Of a stretch of DNA of 34,702 nucleotides, positions 1 through 7,824 are shown piece by piece. The notes below the pieces were generated by a model. It was given only the letters and a program-made list of their open reading frames with translations, made no database searches and was not told the DNA's origin. How positions within the stretch are numbered: position 1 is the stretch's first letter; every line of letters starts with the position of its first letter. This DNA is from a bacterium (GTDB lineage: Bacteria > SM23-31), in assembly GCA_028278455.1 (NCBI GenBank), contig JANQEH010000252.1:1-34702 (forward strand), given 5' to 3'. The translations under genes and the position numbers were made by a program.

Positions 1-639
1 GCCGGAGAAAAGATCAAAGACTCACGGGCAGGTATAAGGATGCTGTTCAACTGGCAAAGAACTGATTTTGCGGGTACGATTCTTCATAATGCTGCAGAGA
101 ATTTCAGGCAGGATATTATAGGTTTTGATTTTAAAACAGACCTTCTGGTCCTAACCTTATCCGGAGAATTTGCGCGCTACAGTGAAAAACCTGTTGTTGA
201 CGGGGCTTTTGATTCGGTTGATTATTATAAGATCGTGATTGGTGCGGATTACTCATTTTACTTCGGTAAAATGCTTCTCCTGATGGGAGAGTATTACAGA
301 GATACCGAAGGAGCGGCTGATAAGAACGACTATGATTACAATAGACGAGTATTAGGCAGAAGCCCTTTTCTCGGAAAAGATTATCTTTATACTATGGCAC
401 AGCTTCAATATAGTGAGCATCTCTCTTTCTCACTTGGATCGATCATAAACTTGAATGACAGAGGAAGCCTGTTAATGCCAAGTATGAGTTATTCCATATT
501 TACTGATACCGAAATGACATTGGGAACTTATATCCCTATCGCTGAGAAAGGGACTGAATTCAATCCTCCGGACATACTTGATCCTGAGAACTATTCGGGA
601 AATGCAATAATATATTTCTGGATAAAATTATATATATAG
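1..639 (+). CDS. Outer-membrane beta-barrel protein, C-terminal part (5' truncated)
   Basis: The reading frame is open from base 1, so the first ATG at 40 is probably internal and the gene begins outside the window. About 212 residues are visible. They alternate polar and aromatic/hydrophobic residues in short strands separated by Asp/Asn/Gly turns, and the chain ends in a strand with aromatic residues (FWIKLYI), as beta-barrel proteins of the outer membrane do. No signal peptide or plug can be seen in the fragment. The ATPase gene follows after 34 bases on the same strand, so it probably belongs to the ABC/LolA-like operon downstream and would supply its outer-membrane component. The specific family is not recognised; a porin-like or transporter-associated barrel is the best description. 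Confidence 0.6.
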   Translation, partial: AGEKIKDSRAGIRMLFNWQRTDFAGTILHNAAENFRQDIIGFDFKTDLLVLTLSGEFARYSEKPVVDGAFDSVDYYKIVIGADYSFYFGKMLLLMGEYYRDTEGAADKNDYDYNRRVLGRSPFLGKDYLYTMAQLQYSEHLSFSLGSIINLNDRGSLLMPSMSYSIFTDTEMTLGTYIPIAEKGTEFNPPDILDPENYSGNAIIYFWIKLYI

Positions 640-673
640 CTCATTACGGGAAACTTAACAATCGGGAATAATC

Positions 674-1372
674 ATGGAAATTGTGAAAGCTGAAAAAATC
701 AGGAAAGACTATCATATTGGGAAATTAATCCATACTGCTCTTCATGAAATAGATCTTTCCATAGGTACAGGAGAATTTGTCGCGATTGCCGGGCCTTCCG
801 GATCTGGAAAGACAACCCTTCTTAACCTCATAGGATGCCTTGATAAGCCGACTGAAGGTGATATCACTGTCGACAGTGTTAAGATCAGAGACCTGGACAA
901 CAAGAGGCTATCCGACCTCAGAAATGAAAAGATCGGATTTATTTTCCAGACATTTAATCTGATTCCAGTCCTTACAGCGTTCGAAAATGTTGAATTGCCT
1001 CTTTTGCTGAAATCCGGTTTTTCTCATTCTGCGAGACAAAAGCTGGTCTCTGAAATTCTTGAAAAGGTTGGCTTGAAAGATTTCATGCACAGGCGGCCAA
1101 ACGAGCTTAGCGGCGGACAACAGCAGAGGGTAGCTGTAGCCAGGGCTCTTGTCAAACAACCCAAGCTGATACTTGCTGATGAACCGACAGCAAACCTCGA
1201 TTCAAGCATTGGGATGTCTATCCTGGAGATAATGAAGAAGCTGAATAGAGAGCAGCAGATTAGTTTTATTTTCTCCACCCATGATAAAATGGTAATGGAT
1301 ATGGCTTCAAGGCTTATTATTCTGCGAGATGGCAATATTAAAGAAGAGATCAACCAGAACAATCAAAATTGA
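674..1372 (+). CDS. ABC transporter ATP-binding protein, LolD/MacB type
   Basis: Cytoplasmic ATPase that would drive the two FtsX-type permeases encoded next. The 232 residues have the usual LolD/MacB length. Walker A is GPSGSGKTT near residue 40, the Q-loop lies in IFQTFNLIP, the signature is LSGGQQQRVAVARAL near 145-159, Walker B is LILADEPTANLD, and the switch histidine is in STHD. The ATG at 674 has GGGAA upstream. The permease gene starts 12 bases after the stop. In the LolCDE and MacB families such ATPases power mechanotransmission: they move lipoproteins or periplasmic substrates rather than pumping through a membrane pore. The substrate here is unknown. It could be a true LolD, but the barrel and LolA-like neighbours suggest a dedicated paralogous route. 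Confidence 0.92.
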   Translation: MEIVKAEKIRKDYHIGKLIHTALHEIDLSIGTGEFVAIAGPSGSGKTTLLNLIGCLDKPTEGDITVDSVKIRDLDNKRLSDLRNEKIGFIFQTFNLIPVLTAFENVELPLLLKSGFSHSARQKLVSEILEKVGLKDFMHRRPNELSGGQQQRVAVARALVKQPKLILADEPTANLDSSIGMSILEIMKKLNREQQISFIFSTHDKMVMDMASRLIILRDGNIKEEINQNNQN

Positions 1373-1384
1373 TCGGATATTTCA

Positions 1385-2617
1385 ATGTTACTTATTATAA
1401 AATTAGCCTTCAGGAACGTATTCAGAAATTTCAGGAGATCACTTCTGACATTTCTATCGATAACCATAATACTCGGCCTTGCAATAATGGCTATTGGATT
1501 TACAAGGGGTTTCGAAACCGGATCGCTCAGAACTGCTATCAATACACGGACCGGACATGTAAAAATCCTTCACAGGGATTTCGATCCCGAAGCAATGTTT
1601 GACAGACTGGAGTATACGATCTCTGATCCGGAATTTCTTATGGAGCGGCTCACGAACATCAGCAGTGTCCGCAAGTATTCAGAAAAGATCCTTTTTCCAT
1701 GCTCTCTCACTGATGGAATTGATGAATTAGCGCTGACCGGATTTGGTGTAAATCTTGAGAGAGAGGATGAAGTCTTCAATCTGAGTCAACATGTTACTGA
1801 GGGCAGCTATCTGTCTCCCGGCGATGAAAAAATCTTATTGGGAAGTGATCTGGCCCGGCTCTTCAGTGTTGGGATTGGAGACTTTTTGACAATAATCACT
1901 CGTACAAAATACAATTCGATAAATGCCCTAGACGTAGAGATAGCCGGTATATTCCATTTCAATAATCCTGAGCTAGACAGTAATGCATTCTTTTTCCCAC
2001 TTGACAAAGCTCAGGAGTTCCTTGATATGCGGGGAATGGTAACTGAAATCACCGTATTCGGTGACGATATGAACCGCGCGGATGATCTTGCTGAAGAGAT
2101 CATGAATAATATCGATCCGGAATTGTATAAAACTCGGACCTGGGAAATGGTACTCGAAGAATTGATGAAGTTTTTCAAAATGAGAGAGAAAGCAAGGCTG
2201 ATCATATATCTCATTCTCCTTATGATGGCAGCAGCAGGGATAATGAACACGATGTTAATGGCAGTATATGAGCGGACGAGAGAGATCGGTACGCTGATGG
2301 CAATGGGGTTCAGAGAGGGTAAGATGATCGTTCTATTTACGATGGAGAGTATATATATAGGTATCTTCGGCAGTATTACGGGATGCCTTTGGGGTGGCTA
2401 TCTCGGATACTATTTCGAGAGTCATGGCCTTTCAATGGATTCTTTCGGTATTGAGATGGGCAATCTTCCTATAAGCCCTGTTATTTACGGAGACATAGAT
2501 TTCGGAGTAATTTTGTCCGTTTTCTTCACCGGAATCCTGTTAGCTTTCTTTTCAGCATTGTACCCGGCATACCGCAGCTCAAAACTGGTGCCGACTGAAG
2601 CATTGAGAACAATATAA
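1385..2617 (+). CDS. FtsX/LolC-E-type ABC transporter permease (first of pair)
   Basis: Inner-membrane subunit of the ABC system whose ATPase is encoded just upstream. The 410-residue protein has the LolC/E layout: one N-terminal membrane helix (about residues 15-40), a large periplasmic core (about 45-260), then three C-terminal helices. The FtsX hallmark MNTMLMAVYERTREIGTLMA follows the second helix near 285-304, and the protein ends PTEALRTI, typical of this superfamily. It has the same length as the next gene and shares its pattern, so the two form a heterodimer-like pair as LolC and LolE do. No strong ribosome site is visible; the 12-base spacing from the ATPase suggests coupled translation. 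Confidence 0.9.
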   Translation: MLLIIKLAFRNVFRNFRRSLLTFLSITIILGLAIMAIGFTRGFETGSLRTAINTRTGHVKILHRDFDPEAMFDRLEYTISDPEFLMERLTNISSVRKYSEKILFPCSLTDGIDELALTGFGVNLEREDEVFNLSQHVTEGSYLSPGDEKILLGSDLARLFSVGIGDFLTIITRTKYNSINALDVEIAGIFHFNNPELDSNAFFFPLDKAQEFLDMRGMVTEITVFGDDMNRADDLAEEIMNNIDPELYKTRTWEMVLEELMKFFKMREKARLIIYLILLMMAAAGIMNTMLMAVYERTREIGTLMAMGFREGKMIVLFTMESIYIGIFGSITGCLWGGYLGYYFESHGLSMDSFGIEMGNLPISPVIYGDIDFGVILSVFFTGILLAFFSALYPAYRSSKLVPTEALRTI

Positions 2618-2641
2618 AAAAAACAGCAAAAGAAGATTAAG

Positions 2642-3874
2642 ATGATCGAAAATTCATACCTGATAAAGCTCGCGTTAAAGAATGTAATGAGGCATAAACG
2701 AAGAACTTTCCTTACATTGCTGGTAATAGCCATATCTGTTGGTTCGATATTCGTCCTTCTCGGATACATTGGCGGTGCCTTCGGCAGCATGATCAAAGAC
2801 TATTATAAAATCACCGGGCATATTAATATCCAGCACAATGAATACAAATTGAAGGAAAGAATGCTTTCCCTTACAGTATCAATTGAAAATTACAGTGAAC
2901 TGAAAAGTGAAATCAACAAAAATGAGCATGTCGTTGCCTCGAGTGGAAGGATTAAATTCGGCGGTTTAATCGATTTCAACAACGCAAATGAACCTGGTGT
3001 CGGGATCGGCATCGATACTGAAGCCGAAAAGCAGATGATGGGACTACAGGATTTTATCATACAGGGTACTTATTTCTCAGGCTCACCAGGAGAAGCGGTT
3101 GTGGGTTCCGAATTAGCAGGAAAGCTCAGGATTGAACCTGGAGATACCATTACCATTATAACCAGAACAGCATACGGTTCTATGTCAGCCGGAAATTATG
3201 TTGCGACTGGTATTTCACAGATGCCGACATCCATGATGAATTCATTCTTCTTTGTGAGACTGGATGAAACACAATATCTTTTAGACATGGAAGACCAGAT
3301 AACCGAATACATTGTAATTGCCGACGATCCTGATAATATCGAACCTGTGAACGGCTATCTGCAGACTATTGACCTGCTGGATGACAAATATACGGTCATG
3401 CCATGGTATGATCAGCCGCTCTGGAAATCGTATCTTCCGATTATTAATTATACTTATGCCATTACCATCGGATTGTTCGGCCTGATCGCTTCTTTCAGTA
3501 TAATTAATACTATGCTTATGGCAGTATTCGAGAGGACTAGCGAGATAGGCGTTTTTACCTCTTTCGGGATGAGAAAATTCAAGGTTCTGAAAATGTTCCT
3601 GACCGAGGCGGCTGTGATCGGATTTATTGGAGGAATCTTCGGGCTGATCTGGGGCGGTGTCGTGTTGTACTATATGGTTAACTACGGTATATCGCTCAGT
3701 GAGGCCGTTCAGGAGTTCAACCTCCCGATAAGACAAACATTGTACGCAACATTTAAGTGGTATTATGCGGTATTCTCACTGCTGATTGGTGTAGTTATCA
3801 CAGTAATTGCAGCTTATATGCCGGCATTGAAAGCCGCAAGAATAGAACCAACAAAAGCATTAAGGACACACTAA
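2642..3874 (+). CDS. FtsX/LolC-E-type ABC transporter permease (second of pair)
   Basis: Second permease of the system, also 410 residues, with an N-terminal helix (about 19-45), a periplasmic core, and three C-terminal helices. The signature INTMLMAVFERTSEIGVFTS and the tail IEPTKALRTH mirror the upstream paralogue. It starts 24 bases after that gene, behind an AGAAG-type ribosome site. The LolA-like gene begins one base after its stop codon, so the two are surely cotranscribed. By analogy with LolC/LolE, one subunit may hold the periplasmic carrier while the other binds cargo; which does which cannot be read from the sequence. Confidence 0.9.
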   Translation: MIENSYLIKLALKNVMRHKRRTFLTLLVIAISVGSIFVLLGYIGGAFGSMIKDYYKITGHINIQHNEYKLKERMLSLTVSIENYSELKSEINKNEHVVASSGRIKFGGLIDFNNANEPGVGIGIDTEAEKQMMGLQDFIIQGTYFSGSPGEAVVGSELAGKLRIEPGDTITIITRTAYGSMSAGNYVATGISQMPTSMMNSFFFVRLDETQYLLDMEDQITEYIVIADDPDNIEPVNGYLQTIDLLDDKYTVMPWYDQPLWKSYLPIINYTYAITIGLFGLIASFSIINTMLMAVFERTSEIGVFTSFGMRKFKVLKMFLTEAAVIGFIGGIFGLIWGGVVLYYMVNYGISLSEAVQEFNLPIRQTLYATFKWYYAVFSLLIGVVITVIAAYMPALKAARIEPTKALRTH

Positions 3875-3875
3875 C

Positions 3876-4658
3876 ATGAGACTATTTAAAATCAAATATC
3901 GTGCGAAATTAACAATGTTGTTTTTTATTACGGTCTATATACCCCCAAATACTCAGATATTAAATGCCCAGGATAGACTTAGTGCATCTGAAATTCTGGA
4001 CCGAATAGACGAAAACATGGTTTCCAACACTGTTATAAGTTCATCAAAAATGATCATTCACAAGCAGGGTAGAACTGATATCAAGGAGATGAAGACCTGG
4101 GGCGTTGGAAGGAAAAAGGGATTTGTTGAATTTTACTCTCCTGCCCGGGATAAGGGAACAAAATATCTACGGATTGAGGATGAACTCTGGATGTACCTTC
4201 CAAGTGTCGAGAAAGTCGTAAAAATCTCCGGTCATCTTCTCAGGCAGAGCATGATGGGGAGTGATTTTTCTTATGAGGATATGCTGAACCGTCTTACACT
4301 TCAGGACGATTACTCTGCTGAAATAACGGGTGAAGAGGATTTTCGGGGCATGTCCTGCTACGTACTCGAACTGACCGCAAAACACAGGGAAGTTACTTAT
4401 TACAGGAGAGTAATCCTTGTAGAAAAAGAAAGGTTTATTGCTGTGAAATCGCAAATGTATGCAAAAACCGGTAAACTTTTGAAATCCTCTCATGTGGAAA
4501 AAATTGATAAAATCGGTGACCGGTTCTACCCTACTCATATAGTTATGACCGATGAACTCAGGAAGAATTCCCAAACTGAATTTATAATGAGTGATGTTGA
4601 GTTCGATGTTTCAATCCCGGAGAGTATCTTTACCCGGAGGAATCTGGAAAAAAGATAG
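3876..4658 (+). CDS. LolA-like outer-membrane lipoprotein-sorting protein
   Basis: Probable periplasmic carrier of 260 residues. An N-terminal signal sequence (hydrophobic stretch about residues 13-23, Ala-Gln near 31-32) precedes a beta-rich domain. The stretches KEMKTWGVGRKKGFVEFYSP, RIEDELWMYLPSVEKVVKIS and GSDFSYEDM are typical of the family annotated as outer membrane lipoprotein-sorting protein (LolA/LolB fold). These are often found beside MMPL/RND exporters; here the neighbour is an FtsX-type ABC pair. The fold is an incomplete beta-barrel with a hydrophobic cavity for acyl chains, so the likely job is to ferry a lipid or lipoprotein from the ABC complex to the outer membrane. It is the last gene of the operon, closed by the hairpin at 4725-4748. 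Confidence 0.85.
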   Translation: MRLFKIKYRAKLTMLFFITVYIPPNTQILNAQDRLSASEILDRIDENMVSNTVISSSKMIIHKQGRTDIKEMKTWGVGRKKGFVEFYSPARDKGTKYLRIEDELWMYLPSVEKVVKISGHLLRQSMMGSDFSYEDMLNRLTLQDDYSAEITGEEDFRGMSCYVLELTAKHREVTYYRRVILVEKERFIAVKSQMYAKTGKLLKSSHVEKIDKIGDRFYPTHIVMTDELRKNSQTEFIMSDVEFDVSIPESIFTRRNLEKR

Positions 4659-4724
4659 TTAGCTCTCTGAAAGAAAAACAGTCGCTAAAAGATTAGTAAA
4701 CAATTATAATATTCTAAATAAAAC

Positions 4725-4748
4725 AGGGGCTCAATAAATTGAGCCCCT
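4725..4748. terminator. Bidirectional intrinsic terminator
   Basis: A perfect 10-bp inverted repeat (AGGGGCTCAA / TTGAGCCCCT) with a TAAA loop lies between two convergent genes. The + side is followed by AAAGTTTATT. Read on the - strand the stem is followed by GTTTTATTTAG, a better U-tract. It can serve both the LolA-like operon (+) and the TonB receptor (-). Confidence 0.8.
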
Positions 4749-4819
4749 AAAGTTTATTAATGATATTTCAACTCGTAATTCTCTGAGTTTATATGTCTTT
4801 CAGAGACAGTTTTCCATTC

Positions 4820-7483
4820 TTAGAATCCAAACGTCAGCCTCAACAATGCAAGCCTGCCAAGTTCTGGTGCACCAACCAATTCAAAATGCTCATTGTTAAA
4901 AAGGTTCTGAATAGTCAATGTAAGCTTGGTATTATATTCAACCGGCAGTTCATAACCGATATTAACGTCAAAAAGGTCATATGCATCTACATCACCGATA
5001 TATACGCCTGAATTCACAGGAAATTTATCTACGTGACGATATCTAAAGAGGCAGTTATAACCTTTCTCGTAATTATTGTATTCTATAGAAGCACCGAATT
5101 TCTTTTTCGGAGCATTCAGTGCAATTGGACTTGGCCAGTTTGAATTCGTAAAATAGTCTTTACTTACGAAAGATGCAAAGCCTGAAATATTCCAATTCTG
5201 GTTTATGAAGAATCCAAGACTGAAATCTGCCCCGGTTAGATTAATATCACCGAAGTTCCTGTATGTCAGGAATAGATCAGAAGGATCTAAATGGTTTTCC
5301 GGAGCGATTGTCCCTAGCGGAATTTGGGCCATACCTGCAGCAAGTGCAGCAGCATTAGCAGCAGGAAGAAAATTTCCAAGATAAGAATTCAGGGATGTGT
5401 AATCCAGGAACACATTAGGTGTCTCCACTCTCAGTGGTCCTGTAAAGTCCTTAATTCTTGAGTGATATACATCAGCAGTAAAGAGCAGTTTATTTTCATA
5501 TACACCTTTATATCCAAACTCAAAAGTATTTGTTTTGGTCATATCGATAGGATCAATATCCTGTACTGAATTCGGTGTTGTTGCATCAAATGAGCCGGTT
5601 GTAGTGTTCAGGAGCATTAAATTAGAGCTAACCTGGCTGGAATTAGGTGCAATAGTATTTAGGAGACCAGCCGTTGCTGCGTCAATAACTCCGCCAGCCT
5701 GGAGAACGCCTACAGCAGCCGCCCACATTAATGTTGCATCAGCCGGCATATATGTTGACGGAGCAGGATGGAAAGGTGATTGCATATAAAGGCCACCAAG
5801 GCCAGAACTATTCCTGCTGAACCTGTAACCATTTCTGGAGCCGTATACCATAAGATCATAATCCATACCAGTAATAAAATTAGCTCTCTGTTCGAGATCG
5901 AGGAAAAGGTTATTGTTCGAAGGTGTACTGAATGCGCTGTTAAATGTTGCCCTGAAAGTATGTCCGTCCTTTGGATTGAACACCAGAGCGGCTCTAGGAG
6001 AGAAGTACGGGTCTTTAACCTGGCTGTGATCATCATATCTCCCGGCCAAAACCAGCTTTAGTTTATCATGGAGTTTTGTATCTGATTGAATATAGGCGCC
6101 GATCTCGGTCATATCGTCATCATCTTCATTACGGCCGTTGATCGTTCCTTCTGTTTCAGGTTTTGTTAATAGAACATCCAAACCGTAGGTAAAATTGAAA
6201 ATATTATTCATTTTCCAGCTATGCTGAGCCTGAGAGACTACCAGAGATGATTTATCGACAATGTCTGCACCGGTATTGAGCAGATAGGTGTCCCCAGCAT
6301 CGCTCTTATTCAGAAAGGTCTGGAAGAAGAAATCTTTATACATTATTCTTCCCTGTGCAAAATAATATGTCCAGTCAATAGCCTGTGCTGCTCCAAGTCC
6401 GGTAAGTTCGATCTGGTTGCCGTTGTTGAATCCACCGTTAAAAATCATTGTAAGATCATCCGTAGGCTGAAAATCCAGACGGGCCTCGATTGCCATTTTC
6501 TCCATATCAAAATCCCTCTGGGCGATCTTGCCGGGATCTCCCCCATCGTCAATAACTGCCTGTCTCGCCGCTACTTCCGCGGGATCTGTATACTCCCAGT
6601 CGTTACCTCGAAAATAACTTCCGGAAACCTTGAATCCAACCTTACCGTCATGGCTGGAAGCATGCCGGAACTGGAGATTAGCCACGCTGCGTTCACCACC
6701 GCTGATGCTTATCTTATTGCCTTCGGAACCAAAAGGTGATTTTGTGATCAGGTGCATTACACCATTTGCAGTATTTGGTCCGTATAATGCTGAAGCCGGT
6801 CCAAGTACAACTTCTATTCTCTCTATATCCTCATTAGTTGTAGGTATAAAATTATAAACATTAACTCTTAAAGACGGTACTCGTGCAATCCGGTTATCCA
6901 CAATAGACATTAATGTACTGGAAAACACATTATTGAATCCTCTCATAACGATATTCCCTTGACCCAGTCCTGACCGGACTACGTCTACTCCAGGAAGTCC
7001 AACTACGTTATCTGCAGGAGTCAACACCTCTTTTGCAACAATATCTTCTGACTCAAGTACTGTAACTGACGCCGGAGCATCAAGTACTTTCTCCTGCCTT
7101 CTTGAAGCCGTTACAGTAACCTGATTTGCCACAAAAGGAACCGGATTCAACTCTACATTCAGGTTTTTTGTTTCTCCTTCCTCAAATTTAAAATCCGTAG
7201 TGATCAATTTTCCGTATCCAACATAGGAAACTTCCAGAGTATATTCTCCCGGAGGGATATTCTGCAGTTCAAACCGTCCCTGTGAGTCGGTATGGATCCC
7301 CCTGACCTGACCCACCTTGGACCTCAGTTGTACAGATGCGTCAATAAGCCTGTCCCCATTTTCCTGATCTGTGACAATTCCTCTGAAAACAGCTCTTTGA
7401 GCATGTACAAGATCAGAAGAAACGAAAACAACCAAAAATATTAGAATCCCTACAGTACCAAGTCTTTTCATTACAGACCTCAT
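4820..7483 (-). CDS. TonB-dependent receptor with carboxypeptidase-regulatory-like domain
   Basis: Outer-membrane active-transport receptor powered by TonB-ExbBD. The 887 residues comprise a signal peptide (1-28, ending VHAQ), a carboxypeptidase-regulatory-like domain (about 32-112, with GRFELQNIPPGEYTLEVSYVGYG), a plug (about 128-245, with ASRRQEKVLDAPASVTVLES and IERIEVVLGPASALYGPNTANG), and a beta-barrel ending in LLRLTFGF with terminal Phe. Length and order are normal for the family. The substrate cannot be deduced. Two starts are possible: ATG 7483, or the ATG four codons on (7471), which has AGG at proper spacing and gives a more usual MKRL signal peptide. It has its own promoter and ends at the bidirectional terminator, so it is monocistronic. 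Confidence 0.93.
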   Translation of the reverse strand: MRSVMKRLGTVGILIFLVVFVSSDLVHAQRAVFRGIVTDQENGDRLIDASVQLRSKVGQVRGIHTDSQGRFELQNIPPGEYTLEVSYVGYGKLITTDFKFEEGETKNLNVELNPVPFVANQVTVTASRRQEKVLDAPASVTVLESEDIVAKEVLTPADNVVGLPGVDVVRSGLGQGNIVMRGFNNVFSSTLMSIVDNRIARVPSLRVNVYNFIPTTNEDIERIEVVLGPASALYGPNTANGVMHLITKSPFGSEGNKISISGGERSVANLQFRHASSHDGKVGFKVSGSYFRGNDWEYTDPAEVAARQAVIDDGGDPGKIAQRDFDMEKMAIEARLDFQPTDDLTMIFNGGFNNGNQIELTGLGAAQAIDWTYYFAQGRIMYKDFFFQTFLNKSDAGDTYLLNTGADIVDKSSLVVSQAQHSWKMNNIFNFTYGLDVLLTKPETEGTINGRNEDDDDMTEIGAYIQSDTKLHDKLKLVLAGRYDDHSQVKDPYFSPRAALVFNPKDGHTFRATFNSAFSTPSNNNLFLDLEQRANFITGMDYDLMVYGSRNGYRFSRNSSGLGGLYMQSPFHPAPSTYMPADATLMWAAAVGVLQAGGVIDAATAGLLNTIAPNSSQVSSNLMLLNTTTGSFDATTPNSVQDIDPIDMTKTNTFEFGYKGVYENKLLFTADVYHSRIKDFTGPLRVETPNVFLDYTSLNSYLGNFLPAANAAALAAGMAQIPLGTIAPENHLDPSDLFLTYRNFGDINLTGADFSLGFFINQNWNISGFASFVSKDYFTNSNWPSPIALNAPKKKFGASIEYNNYEKGYNCLFRYRHVDKFPVNSGVYIGDVDAYDLFDVNIGYELPVEYNTKLTLTIQNLFNNEHFELVGAPELGRLALLRLTFGF

Positions 7484-7553
7484 GTAAGTTTTATTTATAG
7501 AATTCCTTCCTCGAGAATCGCAAAAATAAAATAATTTTTACTTTTAAACAGAA

Positions 7554-7582
7554 AATATATACGAATAGCGACAAGTTGTCAA
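7554..7582 (-). promoter_or_regulatory. Sigma70-type promoter of the TonB receptor with overlapping inverted repeat
   Basis: On the - strand TTGACA (7582-7577) and TATATT (7559-7554) are separated by 17 bases. The start would be near 7547, giving a leader of about 65 bases. The inverted repeat GACAA-G-TTGTC (7570-7580) overlaps the -35 box, so a repressor could act here, though this may be chance. Confidence 0.65.
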
Positions 7583-7771
7583 TAGTATTTTAGGGTGGAA
7601 ATTATAAACTCAGCTATTTATATACATATTTAAATTGATGTTTTCAATGATTTTATGACAAATTTGTGAAAAAATAGTAATTTCTTTAGGGATTTTCTCT
7701 GCTCAACCGTATTACATGATGGGTGATTCGGGTAGGTACCCAGCCCGAAACTTCCATATATATCAAGTAAT

Positions 7772-7802
7772 AGAGAGGAATTCAAAGCAAGAATTCCTCT
7801 CT
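7772..7802 (-). terminator. Hairpin terminating the PadR/orphan-permease operon
   Basis: A perfect 12-bp inverted repeat (AGAGAGGAATTC / GAATTCCTCTCT) with a 7-base loop lies 22 bases after the stop codon of the last permease gene. The U-tract on the - strand is weak (ATTACTTGATAT), so termination may be partial or the hairpin may protect the 3' end. Confidence 0.6.
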
Positions 7803-7824
7803 GTTTATATCTTAAAATACTTCT

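Larger units (their letters stand above)
7484..7824. other. Intergenic region of 341 bases between two - strand genes
   Basis: This AT-rich stretch holds the TonB-receptor promoter (7554-7582) and its leader, and on the other side the 12-bp hairpin that ends the PadR operon (7772-7802). Between them a 6-bp inverted repeat TTCGGG / CCCGAA (7727-7732 and 7744-7749) with an 11-base loop is visible without a U-tract. I see no convincing gene or RNA in it. Confidence 0.6.

Noticed and set aside
1369-1602. Open frame overlapping the start of the first FtsX-type permease
   Set aside because: It starts with TTG, lies within the well-supported permease gene in another frame, and its protein has no recognisable features.
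3281-3736. 151-codon frame on the - strand inside the second permease
   Set aside because: Antisense shadow of a gene with clear FtsX motifs; no ribosome site or family pattern.
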